A DNA stretch of 34,315 nt from a virus, in IMG/VR virus record IMGVR_UViG_3300021085_000109, positions 1 to 34,315 of that record; one strand, given 5' to 3'. The position numbers and the translations under genes are program-made. Each line of letters begins with the position of its first letter. The stretch's first letter is position 1. The notes below the pieces were generated by a model. It was not told the origin of the DNA. It was given only the letters and a program-made list of their open reading frames with translations, and made no database searches. This document shows, one piece after another, positions 22,038 through 30,700 of the stretch.

Positions 22038-23045
22038 ATGAAAATAGTAGAACTAATTATAGACGAGGAACAAGAATTCTCAGGAATTGAAGCAATATCT
22101 ATTGTAGATGAACCAGCAATAGAAGAAAACTTTATTGCATTATCTAAACAACATGAAATAAAACTTGCTGAAGTAGATAAAGAAAAAAGAATATTAATGG
22201 GTGCTGCTTTAGTGCCTAACAAAAACATCTATAGAAGAAATGGTGAAGATGAGTATTATATATTCTTTAGTGACGAAACAGTAAGAAAAGCATCTGAATT
22301 ATTCTTAATGAGAGGTAATCAAAATAAATCTACATTAGAACATCAAGCTGAATTATATGGTTTATCTGTTGTTGAATCTTGGATTATAGAAGATGATGTG
22401 CATGATAAATCAAGAAAATACAATATGGATTTACCAGTAGGTACTTGGATGGTTTCTATGAAAGTAAATAACGATGAAGTTTGGAATAACTATGTTAAAA
22501 CTGGTTTAGTAAAAGGATTTTCTATAGAAGGTTATTTTACAGATAAGATAGCTATGAGTAAAATAGAAGAAATACATAATGAAGAAGAAGCTACAGAAAT
22601 ACTATTAGAGATCGCTAATTCAATATTAGATAACAAGTATGAATTTGCTACTTATAGTGATTATGGAAGTGGTGTTAGAAATAATGCTAAAAGAGGTATT
22701 GAACTAAATAAAAAAGTAAATAACAAATGTGCAACTAGCGTAGGTAAAGTTAGAGCACAACAATTAGCTAGAGGAGAAAAATTATCTGTATCTACAATTA
22801 AAAGAATGTATTCTTATTTATCAAGAGCAGAAACGTATTATGATGCTGGAGATAGTAAAGCTTGCGGAACTATATCTTATTTATTATGGGGAGGTAAAGC
22901 AGGTTTAGCTTGGTCAAGAGGTAAATTAAGAGAGCTTGGTGAATTAGATTTAAACGATGATGATCCGTGTCAAGCTGGATATGAGCAAATAGGAATGAAA
23001 GATAAAGACGGTAGAAAAGTACCTAATTGTGTACCTAAACAATAA
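22038..23045 (+). CDS. XkdF-like prohead serine protease with added C-terminal domains
   Basis: A protein of 335 residues. Residues 1-170 match the XkdF-like / Peptidase_S78_2 family: IDEEQEFSGIEAISIVDEPAIEENFIA (8-34), KSTLEHQAEL (97-106, His102) and VKGFSIEGYF (158-167, Ser162), the expected His and Ser of the active site. It should mature the prohead. Two extra modules follow: a basic one (about 208-300) with SGVRNNAKRGIELNKKVNNK and ACGTISYLLWGGKAG, and a short Cys module PCQAGYEQIGMKDKDGRKVPNCVP (310-333). Both recur in phage proteins as I recall; their role is unknown. Confidence 0.78.
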   Translation: MKIVELIIDEEQEFSGIEAISIVDEPAIEENFIALSKQHEIKLAEVDKEKRILMGAALVPNKNIYRRNGEDEYYIFFSDETVRKASELFLMRGNQNKSTLEHQAELYGLSVVESWIIEDDVHDKSRKYNMDLPVGTWMVSMKVNNDEVWNNYVKTGLVKGFSIEGYFTDKIAMSKIEEIHNEEEATEILLEIANSILDNKYEFATYSDYGSGVRNNAKRGIELNKKVNNKCATSVGKVRAQQLARGEKLSVSTIKRMYSYLSRAETYYDAGDSKACGTISYLLWGGKAGLAWSRGKLRELGELDLNDDDPCQAGYEQIGMKDKDGRKVPNCVPKQ

Positions 23046-23049
23046 TTAA

Positions 23050-23184
23050 ATGGCAAAAAGTAAAGAAACAGTAAGCAATAGTTCTCCAAAGAACAAAAAA
23101 AGAGGTTGCCTTTGTAAAAACGGAACATACTCTATAAAGTGTTGTGACGGCACCTTAAGAGCACAAGGTGTTGGCAAAGTATAA
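23050..23184 (+). CDS. Small Cys-rich conserved phage protein
   Basis: A protein of 44 residues with CLCKNGTYSIKCCDGTLRAQG, a compact motif with four Cys. Similar short proteins lie near structural genes of flavobacterial phages in my recollection. It starts 4 bases after the protease stop. Role unknown; a small virion cement or zinc-binding protein are options. Confidence 0.6.
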   Translation: MAKSKETVSNSSPKNKKRGCLCKNGTYSIKCCDGTLRAQGVGKV

Positions 23185-23247
23185 AAATGTAACAACCTTT
23201 TTATGTGTAGTTAGTTAAGTAATAAATTAATTTAATACTCGAAATTT

Positions 23248-23781
23248 ATGGAAAACACTAAAGCTACATCAATTTTGAACGACATCATGGAAAAACTATC
23301 ATTAGTTAAGAAAGATGAAGTAAAAGAAGTTGAGGTTAAGGAAGAAGTAAATCTATCAGAGCAAATTAAAGAAGAAGAACTAAAATCACAAGAACTTACT
23401 GAACTTGCCTGTGCTTGCGAAGAAGAGAAAAAAGATTTAGCTTCTGAAGAAGTTGTGTCTGAAGAGTTACAAGAAGAAGCTCCTGTTATAGAGGAAGTTT
23501 CTGAAGAAATTGAGATGGATGAAACAAAATACGTTGGAAGAGACGAATTTGAATCTAAAATCTCTGAATTAAAAGGAATGATTGAGGAAATGAAATTAGG
23601 TTACAGTGAAGAAAAACTATCTATGGAAAAAGAAATAGAGAAGTTATCTGCTGAACCAGCTTCAGAACCAATATCACACAACCCTGAAGGGGAAGTAAAA
23701 CAAAACTTTAAATCTTTTGGTCAAAACAGAGTGATGAACACTAGAGATAGAGTAATGAACAGAATTGCTAATTTAAAATAA
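23248..23781 (+). CDS. Scaffold-like protein
   Basis: A protein of 177 residues, very rich in Glu and Lys and almost wholly helical; long coiled-coil stretches at about 10-85 and 95-135. It ends with a basic tail (NRVMNTRDRVMNRIANLK). Position between the prohead protease and the capsid gene, plus the composition, suggest a scaffolding protein that is removed by the protease after capsid assembly. No sequence family is certain. Confidence 0.65.
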   Translation: MENTKATSILNDIMEKLSLVKKDEVKEVEVKEEVNLSEQIKEEELKSQELTELACACEEEKKDLASEEVVSEELQEEAPVIEEVSEEIEMDETKYVGRDEFESKISELKGMIEEMKLGYSEEKLSMEKEIEKLSAEPASEPISHNPEGEVKQNFKSFGQNRVMNTRDRVMNRIANLK

Positions 23782-23805
23782 ACTAAAAACTAAAATTAAT
23801 TAAAA

Positions 23806-24765
23806 ATGGCTACTACTACATCAATTACAAGTACTTACGCTGGCGAATTTGCAGGCAAGTACATTTCTGCTGCTTTATTATCTGGTGTAACACTTGATAG
23901 AGGCGGTATTGAAATCAAACCAAATGTAAAGTTCAAAGAGGTGATTAAAAAACTTGCTACTGATTCTAACGTAATCAAAGATGCAACTTGTGATTTCACT
24001 GATACTGCAACTATTACATTAACTGAGAGAGTTCTTCAACCAGAAGAATTCCAAGTAAACCTAGAGCTTTGTAAGAAAGATTTCAGATCTGACTGGGAAG
24101 CTGTATCTATGGGATACTCTGCTTTTGACAACCTACCTCCAAAATTCTCTGATTACTTAATCGGACACGTTGCAGGTTTAGTTGCAGAAAAAACAGAAAA
24201 CAACATCTGGAAAGGTGTTAACGCTAATGCTGGTGAATTCGATGGATTTACTACATTATTAGGTGCTGACGGTGACGTTATTGACGTTGCTGCTGCTACA
24301 GTAACTTCTTCTAACGTTATTGCTCAATTAGGAGCTATCGTTGATGCGATTCCTTCTGCTTTATACGGAAAAGAAGATTTACACATTTATGTATCACAAA
24401 ACATTGCTAGAGCTTACATTAGAGCACTAGGAGGATTTGGAATACTACAAAATGCTGCTGGATCAGAAAATGTATCTGACATAGGAGCTAACGGTGTTAA
24501 CGGACAAGGAACTATGTGGTGGCAAAATGGAGCATTATCTTTTGATGGTGTAAAATTATTTGTTGCTAACGGATTGGCTGACAACAGAGCTGTTGCTGCA
24601 CAAAAATCTAACTTATTCTTTGGAACTGGTTTATTATCTGACCACAACGAAGTTAAGTTGATCGACATGGCTGACCTAGATGGTTCTCAAAACGTAAGAG
24701 TTGTTATGAGATTTACTGCTGGTGTTCAGTACGGAATAGGTTCAGAAATTGTACTATATTCTTAA
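23806..24765 (+). CDS. Major capsid protein, HK97 fold
   Basis: A protein of 319 residues. Ala-, Gly- and Asn-rich with an HK97-like layout: N-terminal strand (TSTYAGEFAGKYISAALLSGVTLD), E-loop-like strand (TATITLTERVLQPEEFQVNLELCKKDFRSDW), a spine helix (GHVAGLVAEKTENNIWKGV) and a C-terminal domain (LHIYVSQNIARAYIRAL; GVKLFVANGL; RVVMRFTAGVQYGIGSEIV). Codon choice shows more C-ending codons (GTTAAC, GACGTT, TAC) than in neighbouring genes, fitting high expression. Followed by a strong terminator. Confidence 0.85.
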   Translation: MATTTSITSTYAGEFAGKYISAALLSGVTLDRGGIEIKPNVKFKEVIKKLATDSNVIKDATCDFTDTATITLTERVLQPEEFQVNLELCKKDFRSDWEAVSMGYSAFDNLPPKFSDYLIGHVAGLVAEKTENNIWKGVNANAGEFDGFTTLLGADGDVIDVAAATVTSSNVIAQLGAIVDAIPSALYGKEDLHIYVSQNIARAYIRALGGFGILQNAAGSENVSDIGANGVNGQGTMWWQNGALSFDGVKLFVANGLADNRAVAAQKSNLFFGTGLLSDHNEVKLIDMADLDGSQNVRVVMRFTAGVQYGIGSEIVLYS

Positions 24766-24788
24766 TAAATTAAATTAACCAAAAATTA

Positions 24789-24823
24789 GGGTAGGTGGGT
24801 TAATGCCTACTTACCCTTTTTTT
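24789..24823 (+). terminator. Intrinsic terminator after the capsid gene
   Basis: An 11-bp stem (24789-24799 with 24806-24816, two G-T pairs) around a TTAATG loop is followed by seven T. It would limit transcription into the next genes relative to capsid. Confidence 0.85.
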
Positions 24824-24840
24824 ATAAAAAATAATAAACT

Positions 24841-25389
24841 ATGGCTTGCGATTTATCATTAGGTAGAAAAGAACCTTGTAAAGATGTTGTTGGTGGCATT
24901 AAAGCGGTTTATTTTACTGATTTTGGAGATTTAGGAACGGTTACAGAAACTGATGATGAAATTACTGATCTTTCTGGAACTTTCACTGCCTTCAAATATG
25001 AAGTAAAAGGAAACTCTTCTTTTGAACAAAACATTACGTCTTCGAGAGAAAACGGAACAACGTTCTTTGAACAAACATTAAATTTAACACTACATAAATT
25101 ATCTAAAGAAGATAATAAAGAATTGAAATTATTAGCTTATGGTCGTCCTCACGTTGCTGTTGAAGATTACAACGGAAACGTATTTGTAATGGGATTACAA
25201 CATGGAGCTGATGTTTCTGGTGGTACAATAGTGACTGGAGCTGCTATGGGAGATTTAAGTGGTTATACACTTACGTTAACTGGTATGGAAGTAAAACCAG
25301 CTAACTTTGTATCATCACCTACATCTGCTGATCCATATGCTGGAATGTCTAGTGCAACTGTAACTGTAACAGCAGGTACTAATTCATAA
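24841..25389 (+). CDS. Major tail tube-like protein
   Basis: A protein of 182 residues. It has FEQNITSSRENGTTFFEQTLNLTLHKLSKEDNKELKLLAYGRPHVAV, a typical strand-turn-helix of tube proteins, then EDYNGNVFVMGLQHGADVSGGTIVTGAAMGDLSGYTLTLTGME. It is flanked by terminators, so it is likely to be abundant. I identify it as the tube subunit from this pattern; an alternative is another abundant virion protein. Confidence 0.7.
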   Translation: MACDLSLGRKEPCKDVVGGIKAVYFTDFGDLGTVTETDDEITDLSGTFTAFKYEVKGNSSFEQNITSSRENGTTFFEQTLNLTLHKLSKEDNKELKLLAYGRPHVAVEDYNGNVFVMGLQHGADVSGGTIVTGAAMGDLSGYTLTLTGMEVKPANFVSSPTSADPYAGMSSATVTVTAGTNS

Positions 25390-25413
25390 TAAGTAAATTT
25401 AATTAGGTTAATT

Positions 25414-25441
25414 AAAGGGATGCTTCGGTATCCCTTTTTTT
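25414..25441 (+). terminator. Intrinsic terminator with UUCG loop
   Basis: AAAGGGATGC (25414-25423) pairs with GTATCCCTTT (25428-25437) around a TTCG loop closed by C-G, and runs into T to 25441. This is a very stable hairpin type. Confidence 0.88.
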
Positions 25442-25477
25442 ATGAAAACAAATTAAGCTTTTGTTGTTATTTATAAT

Positions 25478-25813
25478 ATGGTAATATTAACAACATCAAC
25501 AAACGATCAGAGTTTTAAAGTTATTCCCAGAAGTACACCAAGCTCAGTAACGTTTGAACTAACCGATAAATCTAAAAGAACTACAAGTTCTGTTACAGTA
25601 TCCGTAAGTAATTCTAATGGATATATGACTATTACAGGTAGCTTCTCTTTAGTAGAAGACAGATTTTATTCATTTGCAATTAAAGATGGTTCAGCTATAA
25701 TATATAGAGGTTCTATTTTTTGTACAGATCAAACTAATTTTAATACCTTTGATGTACACTCTGGAGAATATACAACAGAAAACACATACGATAACGATTT
25801 TGTAATAATATGA
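25478..25813 (+). CDS. Small structural protein before portal
   Basis: A protein of 111 residues made of beta strands: QSFKVIPRS, SVTFELTDKSKRTT, MTITGSFSLVEDRFYSFAIKDGSAIIYRGSIFCTD. Its last four bases overlap the portal start (ATGA). A small virion protein of beta-sandwich type is likely; function not known. Confidence 0.6.
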   Translation: MVILTTSTNDQSFKVIPRSTPSSVTFELTDKSKRTTSSVTVSVSNSNGYMTITGSFSLVEDRFYSFAIKDGSAIIYRGSIFCTDQTNFNTFDVHSGEYTTENTYDNDFVII

Positions 25814-27060
25814 AAAAAGTAAATAAAATGGCAAGAAAAAGATATAATAGTAAACCTTTGCCAAAAGCTGAAAAAGGAAAGATACATATAGTCAATATGT
25901 CGTCTTATACACGACCAGAAATTGTAGAACAATACAATAGAGATTGGGTAGAGTATGGAGAAGACAATGACTATTTTAATTATCTTATAGACAGATATAA
26001 TGGAAGTGCTACTAATAATGCAGCTATAAATGGTATAGCAGAAATGATATACGGTAAAGGATTAGATGCTGTAGAAGAAGATGCTAAAGGAAAAGATTAT
26101 GATGAAATGAAAGAGCTATTCACAAAATCTTGTATGAAAAAAGTATGTTATGACTATAAGATGATGGGACAAGCTGCAATACAAATAATCTATTCTAAGG
26201 ACCACAAAAAGATTGTACAAGTAGAACACATACCTGTAGAGACGTTAAGGGCAGAGAAAGCAAATAACAAAGGTGAAATACAAGGTTATTACTATGCAAA
26301 AGATTGGTCAGAGATTACTGCAAAAACACAACCTAAAAGAATACCTGCATTTGGAACTAGCAAGTCAGGATTAGAAATATTATATATTAAACCTTATAGA
26401 GCTGGATTTTATTATTACTCACCAGTAGATTATCAAGGGGGGTTACAGTATGCGGAATTAGAAGAAGAGATAGCGAACTATCATATAAACAATATACAGA
26501 ATGGCTTGGCTCCAAGTATGCTTATAAACTTTAATAATGGTGTGCCTACAGAAGAGCAACGATCTATGATTGAGCAAAACATACAAGAAAAGTTTAGTGG
26601 TTCTTCTAATGCTGGTAGATTTATATTGGCATTTAATGATAGCAAGGAGCTTTCTGCAAGTATCGAGCCAGTTATACTAAGTGATGCACACGAGCAGTAT
26701 AAATTTCTTAGTGATGAATCTATGAGAAAAGTAATGGTATCACACAGGATTGTATCGCCTATGCTTGTAGGAATAAAAGATAATACTGGATTAGGTAACA
26801 ATGCTGAAGAATTACAAACAGCATCTTTACTTATGGACAATACAGTTATTCGTCCTATGCAAGTTACCATACTAGATGAACTAGAAAAAGTATTAATGTA
26901 TAACGGAATTCAATTAGATATATACTTTAAAACACTACAACCTTTAGAATTTACTGATCTAACTAATGCTATTACAGATGCAGAAATAGAAAAAGAAACA
27001 GGTATAAAGAAAGAGGATAGTGAGGTTATAGAAGAAGAACAAATTAACACAGAAGAATAA
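25810..27060 (+). CDS. Portal protein
   Basis: A protein of 416 residues from the ATG at 25810; the ATG six codons downstream (25828) is a possible alternative. Portal features: NNAAINGIAEMIYGKGLD (about 67-84), long helices in the stem region, the loop YRAGFYYYSPVDYQGGLQYAELEEEIANYHINNIQNGLAPSMLINF (197-240) and a C-terminal clip-to-crown part with SHRIVSPMLVGIKDNTGLGNNAEEL (315-340). It forms the dodecameric channel for DNA packaging and joins the connector encoded next. Confidence 0.85.
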   Translation: MKKVNKMARKRYNSKPLPKAEKGKIHIVNMSSYTRPEIVEQYNRDWVEYGEDNDYFNYLIDRYNGSATNNAAINGIAEMIYGKGLDAVEEDAKGKDYDEMKELFTKSCMKKVCYDYKMMGQAAIQIIYSKDHKKIVQVEHIPVETLRAEKANNKGEIQGYYYAKDWSEITAKTQPKRIPAFGTSKSGLEILYIKPYRAGFYYYSPVDYQGGLQYAELEEEIANYHINNIQNGLAPSMLINFNNGVPTEEQRSMIEQNIQEKFSGSSNAGRFILAFNDSKELSASIEPVILSDAHEQYKFLSDESMRKVMVSHRIVSPMLVGIKDNTGLGNNAEELQTASLLMDNTVIRPMQVTILDELEKVLMYNGIQLDIYFKTLQPLEFTDLTNAITDAEIEKETGIKKEDSEVIEEEQINTEE

Positions 27061-27563
27061 TGGCAAAAGCACTATTTATAAAACGATCAGATTTAGTCAA
27101 AAACACTGCATTAAATTCAAATGTCGATACAGATAAATTTATACAGTTTATTGATTTAGCACAAGAGATACACATTCAAAACTATTTAGGTACAGATTTG
27201 TATGACAAAATAAGTGCTGATATTTTAGCTGGTACATTATCTGGAGATTATCTATCTTTAGTAAATGACTATATACAACCTATGCTTATACACTTTGCTA
27301 TGGTAGAATATTTGCCATTTGCTGCATATTCTATATCTAATGGAGGTGTATATAAACATAATTCAGAGAATAGCCAAAATGCAAGTAAAGAAGAAATAGA
27401 TTTCTTAATACAAAAAGAAAGGGATTTTGCTGAATACTATGCTCAAAGATTTATAGATTATATGTCGTATAATGCATCTTCTAAATTTGATGAATATTAT
27501 AGTAATTCTAATCAAGATATATATCCAGATAAAGATACAGGATTTCACGGATGGGTAGTATAA
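27060..27563 (+). CDS. Head-tail connector / adaptor protein
   Basis: A protein of 167 residues, helical, with FIKRSDLVKNTALNSNVDTDKFIQFIDLAQEIHIQNYLGTDLYDKI (6-51), like DUF6712-type adaptors that bind under the portal. Its ATG shares its A with the portal TAA. The neighbour and the helix pattern support the call. Confidence 0.68.
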   Translation: MAKALFIKRSDLVKNTALNSNVDTDKFIQFIDLAQEIHIQNYLGTDLYDKISADILAGTLSGDYLSLVNDYIQPMLIHFAMVEYLPFAAYSISNGGVYKHNSENSQNASKEEIDFLIQKERDFAEYYAQRFIDYMSYNASSKFDEYYSNSNQDIYPDKDTGFHGWVV

Positions 27564-27667
27564 AGAAGAATTACAAACCTAAAGAGGTTAACGTAAAAAA
27601 ATTATTAACTTACTTAAAAAAGAAAGAGAATGGCAAACACAATAGATTGGGCAAAGATATACTGTAG
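27551..27667 (+). CDS. Very small basic protein
   Basis: A protein of 38 residues, Lys-rich (YKPKEVNVKKLLTYLKKKENGK), overlapping both the connector gene and the next small gene in different frames. The tight packing makes it plausible but weakly supported. Confidence 0.4.
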   Translation: MGSIKKNYKPKEVNVKKLLTYLKKKENGKHNRLGKDIL

Positions 27668-27737
27668 CACTGAATGGGGTGACACTGCAAACGAAAGTAC
27701 ATTACATATCGATTCACAACCAACTTGTTTTGAATAA
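27630..27737 (+). CDS. Small hypothetical protein
   Basis: A protein of 35 residues: MANTIDWAKIYCSTEWGDTANESTLHIDSQPTCFE. The block DWAKIYC...WGD is conserved among small proteins of flavobacterial phages, as I recall. Its TAA shares one base with the fibre start. Role unknown. Confidence 0.55.
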   Translation: MANTIDWAKIYCSTEWGDTANESTLHIDSQPTCFE

Positions 27738-30700
27738 TGGCTACACTTTCGAATACTAAAATAAAAGATACTTATCAGTCGCTTGTTAAGTTTAATGACA
27801 ATGGTAATATAACAACGTCTCCTAAGCGTCTTACAGACGGTTTTGGGAACGTTTCTCCTTTTTATGTATCTACCACACAGGTTGGTATCGGAACGTCTCC
27901 TAACTCAAGCTATGACCTTCATGTTTACGGTAACACTAAAATAGGTGCAAACCTAGACGTTTCTGGTAATTTAACAGTCAATGGTACTTTAACATATTTA
28001 AACGTAACAGATTTAGCTGTAGAAGATCCGCTAATAAAATTAGCAAAAGACAATGACGCTAATATATTAGACATTGGTTTATTTGGTAAATATGCTGTTT
28101 CTACAAATGTTAAGTATAAGGGTTTTTTTAATGATGCTAGTGACGATAAATTCAAAATATTTACAGGATTAACAACAGAACCAACAACAACAGTTGATGT
28201 TAGTGATAGTGGATATACAGTTGGAACTCTTGTGGCTAATGTTGAAGGAAATTTAACAGGAGATGTTACAGGAGATGTTACAGGTGATGTTACGGGTGAT
28301 GTAACAGGTAATTTAGAGGGAAATGTTACTGGTGGCACTATAAGTGGAACAACTGGTACTTTTAGTAGTAATTTTATTATAAATTCTGATAGTTTTGCCT
28401 TTAATGGTACTGCTCCAGTTATGACAGTAAACAGTAGTAACGCTGCATCTGGTTTTAGAATTAACATAACTGGTTTAGATGAGGTAGGAGATTCGTTAAT
28501 TAGATTTCAAGACAACTCTACTACAAGATTTAATATGACAAAAGATGGTAGGATTACTACAATAGGCAATATAGATACAACTTTAGTTATAGACACTAAC
28601 ACAAATGCACAGCCATTAAATATAACTAGATTAGGTATCACCTCTAGTCAAACACTACAAATTGGAATAACTGATACTGTTGCTATTTTTAACTACATAG
28701 AAGATACAAGTAGTGAAGGTACAGGTGTTTTTGGTACTTATAGTTTTAGATTAAGTGGTAATGATGGTGAAGCTACTGTAATACCTTTGACATTAGGTAA
28801 AACAGAATCTACTTTTAGTGGTCAAGTAACTATTCCAGAAACACCAACAGCAGATGCTCATGCAGCATCTAAAAAATATGTTGATGATAATACTGGAAGT
28901 ACTGATTCAGCTAAAAGATTAGAGGTTGATGTTAAAAATGTTCATGGTGCTACTTTAGCAAAAGGTACTGTTGTTCATGCAGAACCCACTGGAACATTAA
29001 GTGGAAATGTTATTGAGGTTGTTGCAGCAGATGCAAATACTCGAATGCCAGCAATAGGTGTTTTAAATGAGGCATTATTAGATGATGGTGAAGGAAAAGC
29101 AGTAATGTTTGGAACTGTACAAGGCATTGATACATCTGGTTTTAGTGTTGGTGATGAGTTATATGTTTCTGCAACTGCTGGGCAATTTACAGCGACTAAA
29201 CCAACTGCAACAAATGAAGAAGTACAAAAGATTGCTATTGTAGTAAAATCTCATGCAAGTAATGGATTAATAAAAGTATTTGGTGCTGGTAGGTCAAATG
29301 ATATACCTAATAGAGTTAATAGGGATATGAATTTTACAGATGATTCTGAATTAACTTTTGGTGATAGCGATGATGCTAGTATTAAATGGGATTCAACAGC
29401 TAGTCAATTGTTTATAGATGGCGAATCTAAGTTTTTAGATAAATTAATTGCAAACAACAATTTTGTAGCTCAAGGTACTGTTGATTTAAATGTAATGCCA
29501 ACTCATCAATCTGAGGGTTCAATAAAAATAGGTAGATATGATGGCAATACAACAAGGTTTCATTTAATAAAAAACTACGTTTCAACAACTCTAGCTAGTA
29601 ATTACATGAAATTTTCACTACATAATGATGTTGATAACGATACAACAGATGTTTTAAGTTTATTTGGTGATGGTAATATTGTTGTGGCTGGTAATGAAAC
29701 TATTGGTAACACAACTATTGAAGCTGATAGAATATTAAAAATTCAAACAGCAGCAGAGTATAATACTGAATTACAATTAAGAGAATCGACTGATAATTAT
29801 GGATTTACTTTAAGGTATGATGGAACTGCAAATCAATTTAAAGTTATAAGACATGATAATAGTGCTGCTGGAGTAGATGTAATTACTATTGGCAGAGGTG
29901 CAAACACAGTAGCGTTTGCTGGTGGTATTACAATGGGTGGTCAACAAATCGATATGGTTAATGGTAACATTGTTAATGTAAATAATTTAACATTTAATGA
30001 TCCTGGCGGTAATGAAGGTATAAATTGGAATGGTGGTAACTTATGGAGAATATTTGAATCACCTAACGACTTAAGTAATGCTTCTGGTAATTTACAATTT
30101 GTTAAAGATACTACAAGGTCAATGACTTTAGATACATCTGGCAATTTATACACTTTAGGTGGTTTAGATGCTGGTAGTGTAATTAGCAGAAATACATTGT
30201 CAGTTACTGGTGTATCTACATTTACATCAAGAGTTGATATGACTGGTACAAGTGGATGGAACTCACCTAGTTATTTTTATGCTGCATATACTCATACTAC
30301 TGGTATGAGAATGGTAGGTAACGAATCTCAAATTGATCTTGTATCACAAGATTTAGGAGAACACTCAGGTTCTCTTTTATTAAGAGGTGCTAATCAAGGT
30401 TTTGGGTTAACAAATAGTATTACAAATAACAGATTAGAAATTAAATATTTTGTAGCAGATGATGATTCATTTACAATACATGGTAGTGGAACAAATGTAA
30501 GTACATTAACAGATGTTGTTTTTTTCAATTCTGATGGTAGTGTTGATTTCAAAAATAATATAAATGTTACTGGAAATACTACTGCTAATGGTTCTTTAAC
30601 TGTAACCTCAGATACTGGTTTAAAAATAAGAACAACAACAAATGGTGTTGGAGCTAAAATAAATTTTAGTGATCATATAACAACTGGAACTTTACAAGAG

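Noticed and set aside
27925-28467. Antisense open frame of 180 codons inside the fibre gene
   Set aside because: The protein is Pro/Val/Ser/Thr-rich because it mirrors the repetitive Gly/Asp/Asn/Thr codons of the fibre. It has no promoter or supporting context.
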